The notes under the pieces are model-generated. The model worked only from the letters and a program-made list of their open reading frames with translations, had not been told where the DNA came from and did not search any database. From the NCBI GenBank assembly GCA_040753085.1, contig JBFMHI010000015.1, positions 1 to 35,954 on the forward strand: a DNA stretch of 35,954 nt, written 5' to 3'. The stretch comes from a bacterium (GTDB lineage Bacteria; UBA9089; JASEGY01). The position numbers and the translations under genes were made by a program. Below are positions 17,844 through 26,058 of this stretch, piece after piece. Position 1 is the first letter of the stretch. Each line of letters begins with the position of its first letter.

Positions 17844-18896
17844 ATGTCTTACTTATACCAGACAGATAAATTAATGAAGCTCATTTATGACACCCTGGCC
17901 GGGTTCTGTGAGCAATATGGCCTCCCTTTATTTTACCTGGATATTTTGTTGATGCTGATGGTGGTGGGGATAATAATGGGTTTTGTTTCGATAAGCGTGC
18001 TGGGTATGGTCTGGCTGGAACGGAAAGTGAGCGCCCATATGCAGGACCGGCTTGGCCCTATGCGGGTCGGCCCGCATGGCGTTTTGCAGACCATAGCGGA
18101 TGCGGTCAAGCTTCTTTTTAAGGAAAGAATTACTCCCCATAAGGCGGATAAAGTGGTTTATATCCTGGCGCCGGTAGTAATTTTTGCCTCAGCTATGGCC
18201 GCTTACGTAGTCATACCGTGGAGTCCGGGGATGATTATTGCCGACCTCAATATTGGGTGGCTTTACCTTTTAGCCATAGGGGGCGTGGCGGTTATCGGCA
18301 TCCTCATGGCGGGGTGGGGTTCGAACAACAAGTATTCCCTGTTAGGTGGGTTCAGGTCCGGGGCTCAGATCATCAGCTATGAGGTAGCGGCTACCCTGTC
18401 CTGTCTGGGAGTGATTATGCTTACCGGTTCCCTGAGTATGGTTGACATTGTTAATGCTCAAAAGGAACTGGGATGGCCCTTTATAGTTTATCAGACGGTG
18501 GCCTTTTTTGTTTATCTTATGGCGGCTACGGCTGAGGTCAATCGAGCGCCTTTTGATCTGCCGGAGGCAGAGTCCGAACTCATTGCCGGTTTTCATACCG
18601 AATACTCTGCCATGGGTTTTTCCATGTTTTTTCTGGCTGAATATGCCAATATGTTTATCGTATCAGCCATAGCAACTACTCTCTTTCTGGGTGGTTGGTT
18701 AGGCCCGGTCCTGCCACCTATTGTCTGGTTTTTGATCAAGACCTTTGGGCTTGTTTTTGTCCTGATGTGGTTCAGGTGGACCTACCCCAGGATAAGGGTA
18801 GATCAGTTGATGGTTTTTGGCTGGAAATTCCTTATCCCAGTGGCCTTCATTAATCTTTTAATCACAGGGGTGGGAATGTTATTATGGTGGAACTAA
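17844..18896 (+). CDS. nuoH: NADH-quinone oxidoreductase subunit H
   Basis: 350 residues, about eight membrane helices. Links the quinone chamber to the proton-pumping arm. Signatures: VWLERKVSAHMQDRLGPMRV, GVLQTIADAVKLLFKE, and EVNRAPFDLPEAESELIAGF followed by HTEYSAMGF. ATG 17844 is at the edge of the dyad repeat and has no strong ribosome binding site. ATG 17874 is a possible alternative that would keep all conserved parts. The 3' end overlaps nuoJ by 13 bases. Confidence 0.96.
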   Translation: MSYLYQTDKLMKLIYDTLAGFCEQYGLPLFYLDILLMLMVVGIIMGFVSISVLGMVWLERKVSAHMQDRLGPMRVGPHGVLQTIADAVKLLFKERITPHKADKVVYILAPVVIFASAMAAYVVIPWSPGMIIADLNIGWLYLLAIGGVAVIGILMAGWGSNNKYSLLGGFRSGAQIISYEVAATLSCLGVIMLTGSLSMVDIVNAQKELGWPFIVYQTVAFFVYLMAATAEVNRAPFDLPEAESELIAGFHTEYSAMGFSMFFLAEYANMFIVSAIATTLFLGGWLGPVLPPIVWFLIKTFGLVFVLMWFRWTYPRIRVDQLMVFGWKFLIPVAFINLLITGVGMLLWWN

Positions 18897-19369
18897 TTTC
18901 TTTTTACATCCTGGCCGTCATAGCGGTGATTTCGGCTTTATTAGTAGTTACCTTAAAGAACCTGGTCCATGCGGTCCTTTCTTTGGCCCTCTTCTTTTTC
19001 TGTGTAGCCGGGTTTTACGTGCTTTTAAATGCTGAATTCCTAGCGGCGGTGCAGGTTTTTGTCTATGTAGGGGGGATCACGGTTCTTTTCCTCTTCCTGA
19101 TTATGCTCACCTTCAAGGTAGCGGATAAGCGGCTCAGGCAGGTGAATGAACAGTGGACCATCTCCTTGATAATAGTTGTTCTCTTTGGCTGGCTTTTAAT
19201 CACCGGTCTTTCTGAAACTAATTGGGTGGTAACAGAAGGAGGTGCACCAGAAAAGGCTATCCCGGCTATTGGGAAACTACTTCTGACCACTTATGTCTTC
19301 CCCTTTGAGGTTGTTTCTGTTGTCCTACTGGCTGCCTTGATTGGGGCGATGGTGATAGCCAGAAAGTAA
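18884..19369 (+). CDS. nuoJ: NADH-quinone oxidoreductase subunit J
   Basis: 161 residues, about five membrane helices. Membrane subunit with the pi-bulge helix TM3. Typical text: NLVHAVLSLALFFF, then FYVLLNAEFLAAVQVFVYVG and GITVLFLFLIML, and at the end VVSVVLLAALIGAMVIARK. It starts inside the nuoH 3' end. The next gene is not nuoK but a universal stress protein. Confidence 0.95.
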   Translation: MVELISFYILAVIAVISALLVVTLKNLVHAVLSLALFFFCVAGFYVLLNAEFLAAVQVFVYVGGITVLFLFLIMLTFKVADKRLRQVNEQWTISLIIVVLFGWLLITGLSETNWVVTEGGAPEKAIPAIGKLLLTTYVFPFEVVSVVLLAALIGAMVIARK

Positions 19370-19405
19370 CGACTGATCGCTTCCAACCAAAGGAACGGTG
19401 GTTTA

Positions 19406-20293
19406 ATGTTTACTCGAATCCTGTTACCCACTGATTTTTCAAGCCATGCCCGGAAGACTTTAGAGTGTTTCTTAGGCCTTAAAGAAATCGGGGTAAAAGA
19501 AATCATCCTCATTACCGTGGTTGATGATCGGGGGGTGGAATATCCGGTGGCTCAAGATATGGCCGCTGAGGTGGAAAAAAAACTTGAAGAGATAAGATCA
19601 AAGGTGGAAAAAGAGGGGTTTAGCGTCAGGGCAGTGGTCAGAAAGGGATCTCCATATTTAGAGATACTTAAGGCGGCTGAAGAGGAAGAGGTAACTCTAA
19701 TCGCCCTCGGTTCACACGGTAAGAGTCCTTTGGAAGAGGTTCTACTGGGCAGCGTCTCTGAGCGGGTCGTTCGTGAAGCCAAGGTTCCGGTTCTGATAGT
19801 TAGATATCGGCTCCTGGAAGGCGAAGAAGGCGTGGTCCTGGAGCGGGTTTCAGAAAATACCTTCCGGAAGATCCTTTATCCTACTGATTTCTCAACCTGC
19901 TCAGAAAATACCCTGAGATATATAGAGAGCTTAAAAACTGCCGGGGCTGAGGAGGTACTTGTAGCTCACACCATAGATGAGCGGCATATCACCAGAGAAA
20001 GTCTTGAAGATGTCAGGATTGCCCGGCGTCATAGCCTGGAAAGAATTAAGGAAGAACTTGAAACCTGGGAGTATAAAGTCAAGGTCTCTCTATCTACGGG
20101 GGTTCCTCTGGCCAGGATCCTTGATATAGCTGAAGAGGAAGATATTTCTATTATTGTTTTAGGCTCTCATGGCAAGGGGTTAGTTAAAGAGATGCTTCTG
20201 GGCAGTGTTTCTGAAAATGTAGTCCGAATGGCCAAACGGCCTGTGCTGGTTATTCACGAGAGAGATGTAGGGGGATTGGAGGACAGCAGATAG
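19406..20293 (+). CDS. Tandem-domain universal stress protein (UspA family)
   Basis: 295 residues, two UspA domains. Domain 1 (about 1-140) starts FTRILLPTDFSSHARKTLE and ends with GSHGKSPLEEVLLGSVSE. Domain 2 (about 150-290) starts FRKILYPTDFSTCSENTL and ends GSHGKGLVKEMLLGSVSE. Both carry the G-x2-G-x9-G-S ATP-binding pattern, so each may bind ATP. It lies between nuoJ and nuoK in the same direction, 36 bases after nuoJ, an unusual place for a usp gene and perhaps a sign of co-expression with respiration. Its stop codon shares its G with the first heptamer of the following array. Confidence 0.93.
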   Translation: MFTRILLPTDFSSHARKTLECFLGLKEIGVKEIILITVVDDRGVEYPVAQDMAAEVEKKLEEIRSKVEKEGFSVRAVVRKGSPYLEILKAAEEEEVTLIALGSHGKSPLEEVLLGSVSERVVREAKVPVLIVRYRLLEGEEGVVLERVSENTFRKILYPTDFSTCSENTLRYIESLKTAGAEEVLVAHTIDERHITRESLEDVRIARRHSLERIKEELETWEYKVKVSLSTGVPLARILDIAEEEDISIIVLGSHGKGLVKEMLLGSVSENVVRMAKRPVLVIHERDVGGLEDSR

Positions 20294-20566
20294 GCTGAAG
20301 ACTGAAGGCTAAAGGCTGAAGACTAAAGGCTGAAGGCTGAAGACTGAAGGCTGAAGGCGGAAGGCGGAAGGCTGAAGGCGAAAGGCTGAGGGCGGAAGGC
20401 TGAAGGCGGAAGGCTGAAGGCGGAAGGCTGAAGGCGAAAGGCGGAGGGCGGAAGGCTGAAGGTGGAAGGCTGAGGGCGGAAGGCTGAAGGTGGAAGGCTG
20501 AAGGCGAAAGGCGGAAAGCTGAAAGCGGAAGGCTGAAGGCGGAAGCCTATCCACCTGAGCAGTTAC
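20293..20566 (+). repeat. 36-unit heptamer array (GGCTGAA family) with GTAAC-type right boundary
   Basis: Exactly 36 units of 7 bp run from 20293 to 20544, mostly GGCTGAA and GGCGGAA with GACTGAA, GGCGAAA, GGTGGAA and AGCTGAA variants. No phase slip occurs over 252 bp. It ends GCCTATCCAC, then CTGAGCAGTTAC (20555-20566), the complement of the GTAAC boundary word. Fourteen bases later nuoK begins. Short relatives lie at 25937-25954 and 28205-28275, the latter with the same CCTATCCACCTGAG end. Confidence 0.92.
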
Positions 20567-20580
20567 GAGGGAGAAACAAG

Positions 20581-20886
20581 ATGGAACTGTCACATTATCT
20601 TACTTTATCCGCTATAATATTTTCTATTGGTCTCTATGGCGTTCTCACCAGACGAAACGCCCTGGGGATATTGCTCTCTATCGAGCTGATGTTGAACTCA
20701 GTTAATATCAATCTGGTGGGCTTTTCTCATTTTATTACGCCGGCCTTACTGGCCGGTCAGATATTTACCATCTTTACGATCACTATTGCGGCGGCTGAGG
20801 CCGCCGTGGGACTGGCGATCATTAATAATATCTATCGCTCGGCCAAGACTGTCAACTGTGATGAGATAAACCTGATGAAAGGGTAG
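20581..20886 (+). CDS. nuoK: NADH-quinone oxidoreductase subunit K
   Basis: 101 residues, three membrane helices, the usual length. The two proton-path glutamates are visible in LLSIELMLNSVNIN (helix 2) and IAAAEAAVGLAI (helix 3). ATG 20581 follows GAGGGAG. Heptamer arrays flank the gene on both sides, so transcripts of this segment are bounded by repeats. Confidence 0.95.
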   Translation: MELSHYLTLSAIIFSIGLYGVLTRRNALGILLSIELMLNSVNINLVGFSHFITPALLAGQIFTIFTITIAAAEAAVGLAIINNIYRSAKTVNCDEINLMKG

Positions 20887-20890
20887 CTCC

Positions 20891-20981
20891 ATTGCGGATT
20901 GCGAATCGCGGATTGTGAATTGCGAATCGCGGATTGTGAATCGCGAATCGCGAATTGCGAATCGCGGATTGCAGATGGCGG
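20891..20981 (+). repeat. 13-unit heptamer array (ATTGCGG family)
   Basis: Thirteen 7 bp units in perfect phase: ATTGCGG, ATTGCGA, ATCGCGG, ATTGTGA and similar, ending ATTGCAG ATGGCGG. Starts 5 bases after the nuoK stop. The same family in inverted sense interrupts miaA at 33337-33364. Confidence 0.9.
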
Positions 20982-20992
20982 TAATTTTTCGT

Positions 20993-21063
20993 GTCCTTAG
21001 GTCCCTTAGGTCCCTTAGGTCCCTTAGGTCCCTTAGGTCCTTTATGTCCCTTAGGTCCTTTGA
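20993..21063 (+). repeat. 9 bp tandem repeat (GTCCCTTAG) before nuoL
   Basis: About eight units of GTCCCTTAG, with variants GTCCTTAG (first, 8 bp), GTCCTTTAT and GTCCTTTGA (last). It is the only array in the window with a period of 9 rather than 7. It abuts the heptamer array and ends 12 bases before the nuoL start codon. Confidence 0.9.
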
Positions 21064-21075
21064 AAGGGTAAGCGC

Positions 21076-22923
21076 ATGCTTAATTACGTCTGGTGGATAC
21101 CACTATTACCTTTAATTACCTTTTGTGTCATTATCTTCTTCACCCGCAAGGCTAAGACCCTGTCTGCTTACCTCTCTATTTTAACTGTCTTTGTCTCTTT
21201 TATCCTTTCAGGTAAGCTCTTCTTCTACCTGATGACCCATCCCAAGACAGTCGAGATATCTATGGAGTGGTTTAGAACCGGTCGAATTGGCATTGAACTG
21301 GGTATACTGATTGATCCCCTGACCGGAATGATGGTGGTGGTAGTTACCCTGGTCAGCCTTCTTATCCAGATTTACTCCCTGGGGTATATGCATGGTGATC
21401 CAGGGCTTTCCAGATATTATGCCTTCCTTTCCCTGTTTACCTTTTCTATGCTTACCCTGGTTGTAGCCAATAACTTCATTGAGATTTTTATTGGTTGGGA
21501 ACTGGTGGGATTATGTTCTTATGCCTTGATCGGCTTCTGGTATCAAAAACCGGAGGCGGCCGCCGCTGGCAAGAAGGCCTTTATCACTACCCGGGTTGGT
21601 GATGTGGGGTTTATGATTGGAATTCTGCTGCTTTTCTCTTATGCGCAGACCTTTAATTTCTTGCAAGTAGAGGAATTTCTTCGACTCGGAACTCTTTCAC
21701 CCGCTCTGGTGACTTTCATTGCCGTCTTGATCTTCTGTGGAGCGGTAGGTAAGAGCGCCCAGTTTCCACTCCATGTCTGGCTGCCGGATGCGATGGAAGG
21801 TCCGACACCGGTCAGCGCCTTAATTCATGCGGCTACTATGGTAGCGGCTGGCGTCTATCTGGTTGGCCGGCTCTTTGGACTATTTGCCGGTTCAGACCAG
21901 GCCATGGTAGTAGTAGCCTATATTGGTGGTTTTACAGCCATCTTGGCGGGGACTATTGCCGTAGCCCAGAATGATATCAAGCGGATTGTGGCCTATTCAA
22001 CCCTCAGCCAGTTAGGCTATATGATGCTGGCTTTAGGCTGTGGTGGTTATACGGCCGGGCTTTTTCACCTGATGACGCATGCCTTCTTTAAGGCCCTTCT
22101 CTTTTTGGCGGCCGGCAGTGTTATCCATGCGATTCATTCCCAGGACATCTGGGAGGCAGGCGGACTTTTTAAGCCAATGAAGATTACCGCCATAGTCTTC
22201 TTGTTAGGAAGCCTTTCCCTGGCAGGCATCCCACCATTAGCCGGCTTCTGGAGCAAGGATGAAATCCTGTTGGCGGTTCATAATTCAGGACACACCTTAC
22301 TCTTCACGACGGCCATCATTACTGTTTTCTTAACGGCCTTTTATACCTTCAGGCTCTGGTTTGTGGTCTTTACAGGGGAAGAAAAGGAAGGCTCACATGC
22401 CCACGAGTCCCCTGCCGTGATGACCATTCCCATGATAATACTTGCCGTCCTGGCGGTAGTAGCTGGTCTGCCTGGCTCACCCTGGATGGGCGGCTGGATA
22501 CATAAATTTATCCACTTTGAAGGGATGCCTAAGGTAGAAGCTGGGCACGGCGGTCACGGCGTAATGTATCTTTCCTTAGCTATGGCTGCCTTAGGCATAG
22601 CCACGGCCTGGATCATCTATAAGGTCAGGTGGGTATCCTACGAATCCATTGCCCAGACCTTTTCCAGGCTTCATAGTCTTTTCTTCCACAAATATTGGAT
22701 AGATGAGTTTTATGGTCTCACCGCCATCAGGCTTACCTTAGCTCTAGCCTGGCTTTCTTCCCTCTTTGACCAGTATGTGATTGACGGTTTAGTCAATGGC
22801 ACGGCCTGGACCACGGTAGCCTTGGGCCGGGGAATAAGAACCTTCCAGACTGGCCTGGTTCAGAACTATATACTTATCATCTTTATGGGTATGCTGGTCT
22901 TCCTGTTGGCCAAGCTGCTGTAA
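21076..22923 (+). CDS. nuoL: NADH-quinone oxidoreductase subunit L
   Basis: 615 residues. Antiporter-like distal pump subunit. Conserved parts: helix-5 glutamate in FIGWELVGLCSYALIGFWY, KSAQFPLHVWLPDAMEGPTP with VSALIHAATMVAAGVY, KRIVAYSTLSQLGYMML, THAFFKALLFLAAGS, and PPLAGFWSKDEIL. The lateral helix region and final membrane helix (residues about 480-615) are present, which distinguishes NuoL from NuoM and NuoN. GAAAGGG lies just upstream of ATG 21076, inside the end of the 9 bp repeat region. Confidence 0.96.
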   Translation: MLNYVWWIPLLPLITFCVIIFFTRKAKTLSAYLSILTVFVSFILSGKLFFYLMTHPKTVEISMEWFRTGRIGIELGILIDPLTGMMVVVVTLVSLLIQIYSLGYMHGDPGLSRYYAFLSLFTFSMLTLVVANNFIEIFIGWELVGLCSYALIGFWYQKPEAAAAGKKAFITTRVGDVGFMIGILLLFSYAQTFNFLQVEEFLRLGTLSPALVTFIAVLIFCGAVGKSAQFPLHVWLPDAMEGPTPVSALIHAATMVAAGVYLVGRLFGLFAGSDQAMVVVAYIGGFTAILAGTIAVAQNDIKRIVAYSTLSQLGYMMLALGCGGYTAGLFHLMTHAFFKALLFLAAGSVIHAIHSQDIWEAGGLFKPMKITAIVFLLGSLSLAGIPPLAGFWSKDEILLAVHNSGHTLLFTTAIITVFLTAFYTFRLWFVVFTGEEKEGSHAHESPAVMTIPMIILAVLAVVAGLPGSPWMGGWIHKFIHFEGMPKVEAGHGGHGVMYLSLAMAALGIATAWIIYKVRWVSYESIAQTFSRLHSLFFHKYWIDEFYGLTAIRLTLALAWLSSLFDQYVIDGLVNGTAWTTVALGRGIRTFQTGLVQNYILIIFMGMLVFLLAKLL

Positions 22924-22934
22924 AAGGAGTTATC

Positions 22935-24395
22935 ATGCTTCTTTCATTGATTGTCTTTGTTCCCCTCATCGGAGGCTTGATCATTCTGCTGATGGACCGG
23001 GACAAGGCGTGGGCGATTAAGACTATGGCCACTATTGGAGCCGCCATTCCCTTCGGTCTGGCGGGTTGGCTTTACTATTGCTTTGATCCATCCATCTCTG
23101 AGATCCAATTTGCCGAGAAAATAGACTGGATTCCCAGCCTGGGTATTAGCTACTATGTCGGCGTAGATGGTCTTGGGCTGCCAATGGTGATTGTTACCAG
23201 CCTGCTATCTTTGGTAGCCGTAACTATCTCCTGGAATATTAAGACGGGGGTGAAGGAATATTTCGCCCTCTTTCTTATCTTAGAGACAGGTATGATGGGG
23301 GTCTTTGTGGCCCTTGACCTTTTTCTCTTTTATATTTTCTGGGAATTGGTGCTTATTCCTATGTATTTTATCATTGGAATCTGGGGTGGTCCCCGGAAAG
23401 AATATGCGGCCCTAAAATTTATTATTTATACCGTGGTAGGCAGTGTATTTATGCTCCTCGGCTTGCTGGGCATCTACTTCACCAGTGACCCGCATACCTT
23501 TAATATCATTGAGCTATCCCAAGGGACTCCGTTTAAAGGCATGATTTTATTTCAGAAGGTAGTTTATGTGGCCCTCTTTTTAGGCTTTGCGATCAAGGTG
23601 CCCATCTTTCCCTTTCACACCTGGCTTCCTGATGCCCATGTGGAAGCCCCCACGGCCGGTTCTGTCATCCTGGCCGGGGTCCTGCTCAAGATGGGGGCTT
23701 ACGGGCTGATGAGGGTCTGTTTTCCTATCCTCCCCGAGGCCACCCTATATTTTGCTAACTATCTGGCCGTGTTGGCTCTGATAAACATCCTTTACGGGGC
23801 CTTTACGGCTATGGGCCAGAGCGATTTGAAGAAGATGATCGCCTATTCCAGTGTTTCTCACATGGGCTACGTCTTGTTGGGCATGTCGGCCTTAACAGTA
23901 ACCGGCTTTAACGGCGCTTTGCTTCAAATGTTCAATCATGGCCTCATCACCGGCTCCCTCTTTATGTTAGTTGGGGTGATCTATGACCGGGCGCATATCC
24001 GGGATATTGACGGTTTTGGTGGGATTGGCGAACGCATGCCGGCTTATACCGGGCTGATGGGCGTGGCCGTGATGGCCTCTCTGGGCCTGCCAGGTCTAGC
24101 CGGCTTTATTAGCGAACTATTGTGTTTCGTGGGCGCCTTTCCGACCTTCCCTATTATTACGGCGGGTGCTGTCTTAGGGGTGCTTTTGTCGGCTGTATAT
24201 CTCTTATGGATGTTCCAGCGCATATTTATGGGCGGACTCAACCCCAGGTGGGCCGAACTTACTGATGTAAACTTCAGGGAGTGGATTTCCCTGCTTCCCC
24301 TGATGGTACTTATTGTCCTCCTGGGACTCTATCCCAGACTGATATTAGACGTGATGAATACGACCATGACTCATCTCATCCCCAGGTTTCAATAG
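22935..24395 (+). CDS. nuoM: NADH-quinone oxidoreductase subunit M
   Basis: 486 residues, about 14 membrane helices. Antiporter-like pump. Glutamate motif in FYIFWELVLIPMYFIIGIWG, then KVPIFPFHTWLPDAHVEAPT, AGSVILAGVLLKMGAYG, KKMIAYSSVSHMGYVLLG and FNHGLITGSLFMLVG. It follows nuoL by 11 bases with AAAGGAG ahead of the ATG. The 72 bases to nuoN hold no gene. Confidence 0.96.
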   Translation: MLLSLIVFVPLIGGLIILLMDRDKAWAIKTMATIGAAIPFGLAGWLYYCFDPSISEIQFAEKIDWIPSLGISYYVGVDGLGLPMVIVTSLLSLVAVTISWNIKTGVKEYFALFLILETGMMGVFVALDLFLFYIFWELVLIPMYFIIGIWGGPRKEYAALKFIIYTVVGSVFMLLGLLGIYFTSDPHTFNIIELSQGTPFKGMILFQKVVYVALFLGFAIKVPIFPFHTWLPDAHVEAPTAGSVILAGVLLKMGAYGLMRVCFPILPEATLYFANYLAVLALINILYGAFTAMGQSDLKKMIAYSSVSHMGYVLLGMSALTVTGFNGALLQMFNHGLITGSLFMLVGVIYDRAHIRDIDGFGGIGERMPAYTGLMGVAVMASLGLPGLAGFISELLCFVGAFPTFPIITAGAVLGVLLSAVYLLWMFQRIFMGGLNPRWAELTDVNFREWISLLPLMVLIVLLGLYPRLILDVMNTTMTHLIPRFQ

Positions 24396-24467
24396 GCGAA
24401 GAGGACAGATTACAGAACAAAGATGTCAGATAAATAGTCTGTATTCTGATTAGGGAGGAAAAGAGAA

Positions 24468-25922
24468 TTGAACTGGACGTGGATAGATTGGCCCCTCTTA
24501 GGGCCGGAGATAATAGTGCTTATTACGGCTTTATTGGTTTTCGGTTTAGACCTTATTTGGGGCGAGGAATCTGAAAGAGAGGTCCTGGGTGGGCTTGGCA
24601 TTCTTGGTCTGAGCGCCGCTTTCTACGCCACCATTAGCCTCGGAGAGGGTGAGTTGTTTGGTCACCTCTATGTGATTGATTCTTTAAGCGTCTTCTCCAA
24701 GCAAGTCCTATTAGGGATAGCTATCCTTATTATTATGTCCTCCTTTGATTACATCAAGGGGAATACTAAATATGAGGGAGAATATTATGGACTGCTTCTC
24801 TTGGCTACCCTGGGGATGATGCTTATCTCCTCAGCCGCCGAACTGATCACTATATTTATCTCCCTGGAATTGGCCACCTTAACCTGTATTGTTCTGGCGG
24901 CTTATTTTAAACACGAACCTAAATCAACTGAAGCCGGGGTGAAATATCTCCTGGTGGGACTTGTCTCAGCGGTAATCTTGCTTTATGGAATAAGTCTTCT
25001 CTACGGTCTCACGGGAACAACGGTGCTTTATGAAATAGCCGGTTCTATCAGGAATTACTCCACCCAACCCATTCTTTTTATCAGTTGTATCTTCCTGACG
25101 GCTGGTTTTGGCTTCAAAATTGCTTCGGTGCCTTTTCATATGTGGGCGCCGGATACTTACGAAGGCGCCCCCACCCCGATAACGGCTTTTCTGGCTACGG
25201 CCTCTAAGGTAGCTGGATTTGTCATCTTGCTTCGGTTTTTTGTGGGTGGACTGGGAGATGTTGAATCCCATTGGATCCCCATTATGGCTGTCCTGGCGGT
25301 TCTCTCTATGTCCATCGGCAACCTCTCAGCCATTCCGCAGACTGATATTAAGCGGATGCTGGCTTACTCCTCTATTGCCCACGCCGGCTATATTCTGATC
25401 GGTTTAGCCGTAACCAGCCGGTTATCTCTTGCCTCTGTCCTCTTCTACTTACTGGCCTATGCCACCGCTAATTTGGGGGCCTTTTTAGTCATCATTGCCT
25501 TTTCCAAACATAGCGGCCTCCACACTATTTCCGACTATGCAGGATTGAGCAAGCGCTCGCCTTTACTGGCCTTAGGTATGTTGTTGTCATTAGTATCTCT
25601 GGCTGGTATCCCTCCTCTGGGGGGGTTTATAGGTAAATTCTATATCTTTGCCGGAGCTATTTCTGAAGCTCTTTCGGCGGAAAGACTCTGGCTTATCGGG
25701 CTGCCTGTTTGTGGAGTCATCTTCAGTATTGTTTCTGTTTACTATTATTTCAGGGTAATCAAAGCAATGTATTTAGTCGAACCTATTGATCCCCAGCCCA
25801 TCCCCATTTCACTCCCCTTAGGGTTAGCCCTTCTCATATCCGTCTTGCTCACCTTGCTTCTGGGTATCTATCCTAATCCCTTTCTATCCTTAGCTCAATC
25901 AGCCATTCAGAGCATCTTTTAA
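24468..25922 (+). CDS. nuoN: NADH-quinone oxidoreductase subunit N
   Basis: 484 residues, about 14 membrane helices. Third antiporter-like pump. Signatures: TIFISLELATLTCIVLAAY, ASVPFHMWAPDTYEGAPTP with ITAFLATASKVAGF, DIKRMLAYSSIAHAGYILIG, and SLAGIPPLGGFIGKFYIF. The start is TTG 24468, with GGGAGGAAAAG 5-14 bases upstream and no ATG before the first helix. Last gene of the operon. The next gene is on the opposite strand. Confidence 0.95.
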   Translation: MNWTWIDWPLLGPEIIVLITALLVFGLDLIWGEESEREVLGGLGILGLSAAFYATISLGEGELFGHLYVIDSLSVFSKQVLLGIAILIIMSSFDYIKGNTKYEGEYYGLLLLATLGMMLISSAAELITIFISLELATLTCIVLAAYFKHEPKSTEAGVKYLLVGLVSAVILLYGISLLYGLTGTTVLYEIAGSIRNYSTQPILFISCIFLTAGFGFKIASVPFHMWAPDTYEGAPTPITAFLATASKVAGFVILLRFFVGGLGDVESHWIPIMAVLAVLSMSIGNLSAIPQTDIKRMLAYSSIAHAGYILIGLAVTSRLSLASVLFYLLAYATANLGAFLVIIAFSKHSGLHTISDYAGLSKRSPLLALGMLLSLVSLAGIPPLGGFIGKFYIFAGAISEALSAERLWLIGLPVCGVIFSIVSVYYYFRVIKAMYLVEPIDPQPIPISLPLGLALLISVLLTLLLGIYPNPFLSLAQSAIQSIF

Positions 25923-25923
25923 A

Positions 25924-26058
25924 GTAACTACTCAGGTAAATAGGCTGAAGGCTGAAGTTCAATTCCCCCTGGCTTTACCAAAATTCCGGAGACCGTCTCC
26001 GTGATCCCTCTCTGGCAGCTCTTGGGTAGATGGGGGACGGTGGTGCGGTGCAGCCAGG
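25924..26058. repeat. Boundary word plus short GGCTGAA fragment after nuoN
   Basis: GTAACTACTCAG (25924-25935) begins one base after the nuoN stop and leads into two GGCTGAA heptamers (about 25942-25955). Further on, CGGAGACCGTCTCCG near 25985-25999 is a perfect dyad but lacks a T-run, so it is at best a weak terminator. No gene lies in this 136 bp convergent gap. Confidence 0.65.

Noticed and set aside
20293-20566. Tandem arrays as CRISPR
   Set aside because: Units are 7 or 9 bp with no unique spacers, and no cas gene is in the window.
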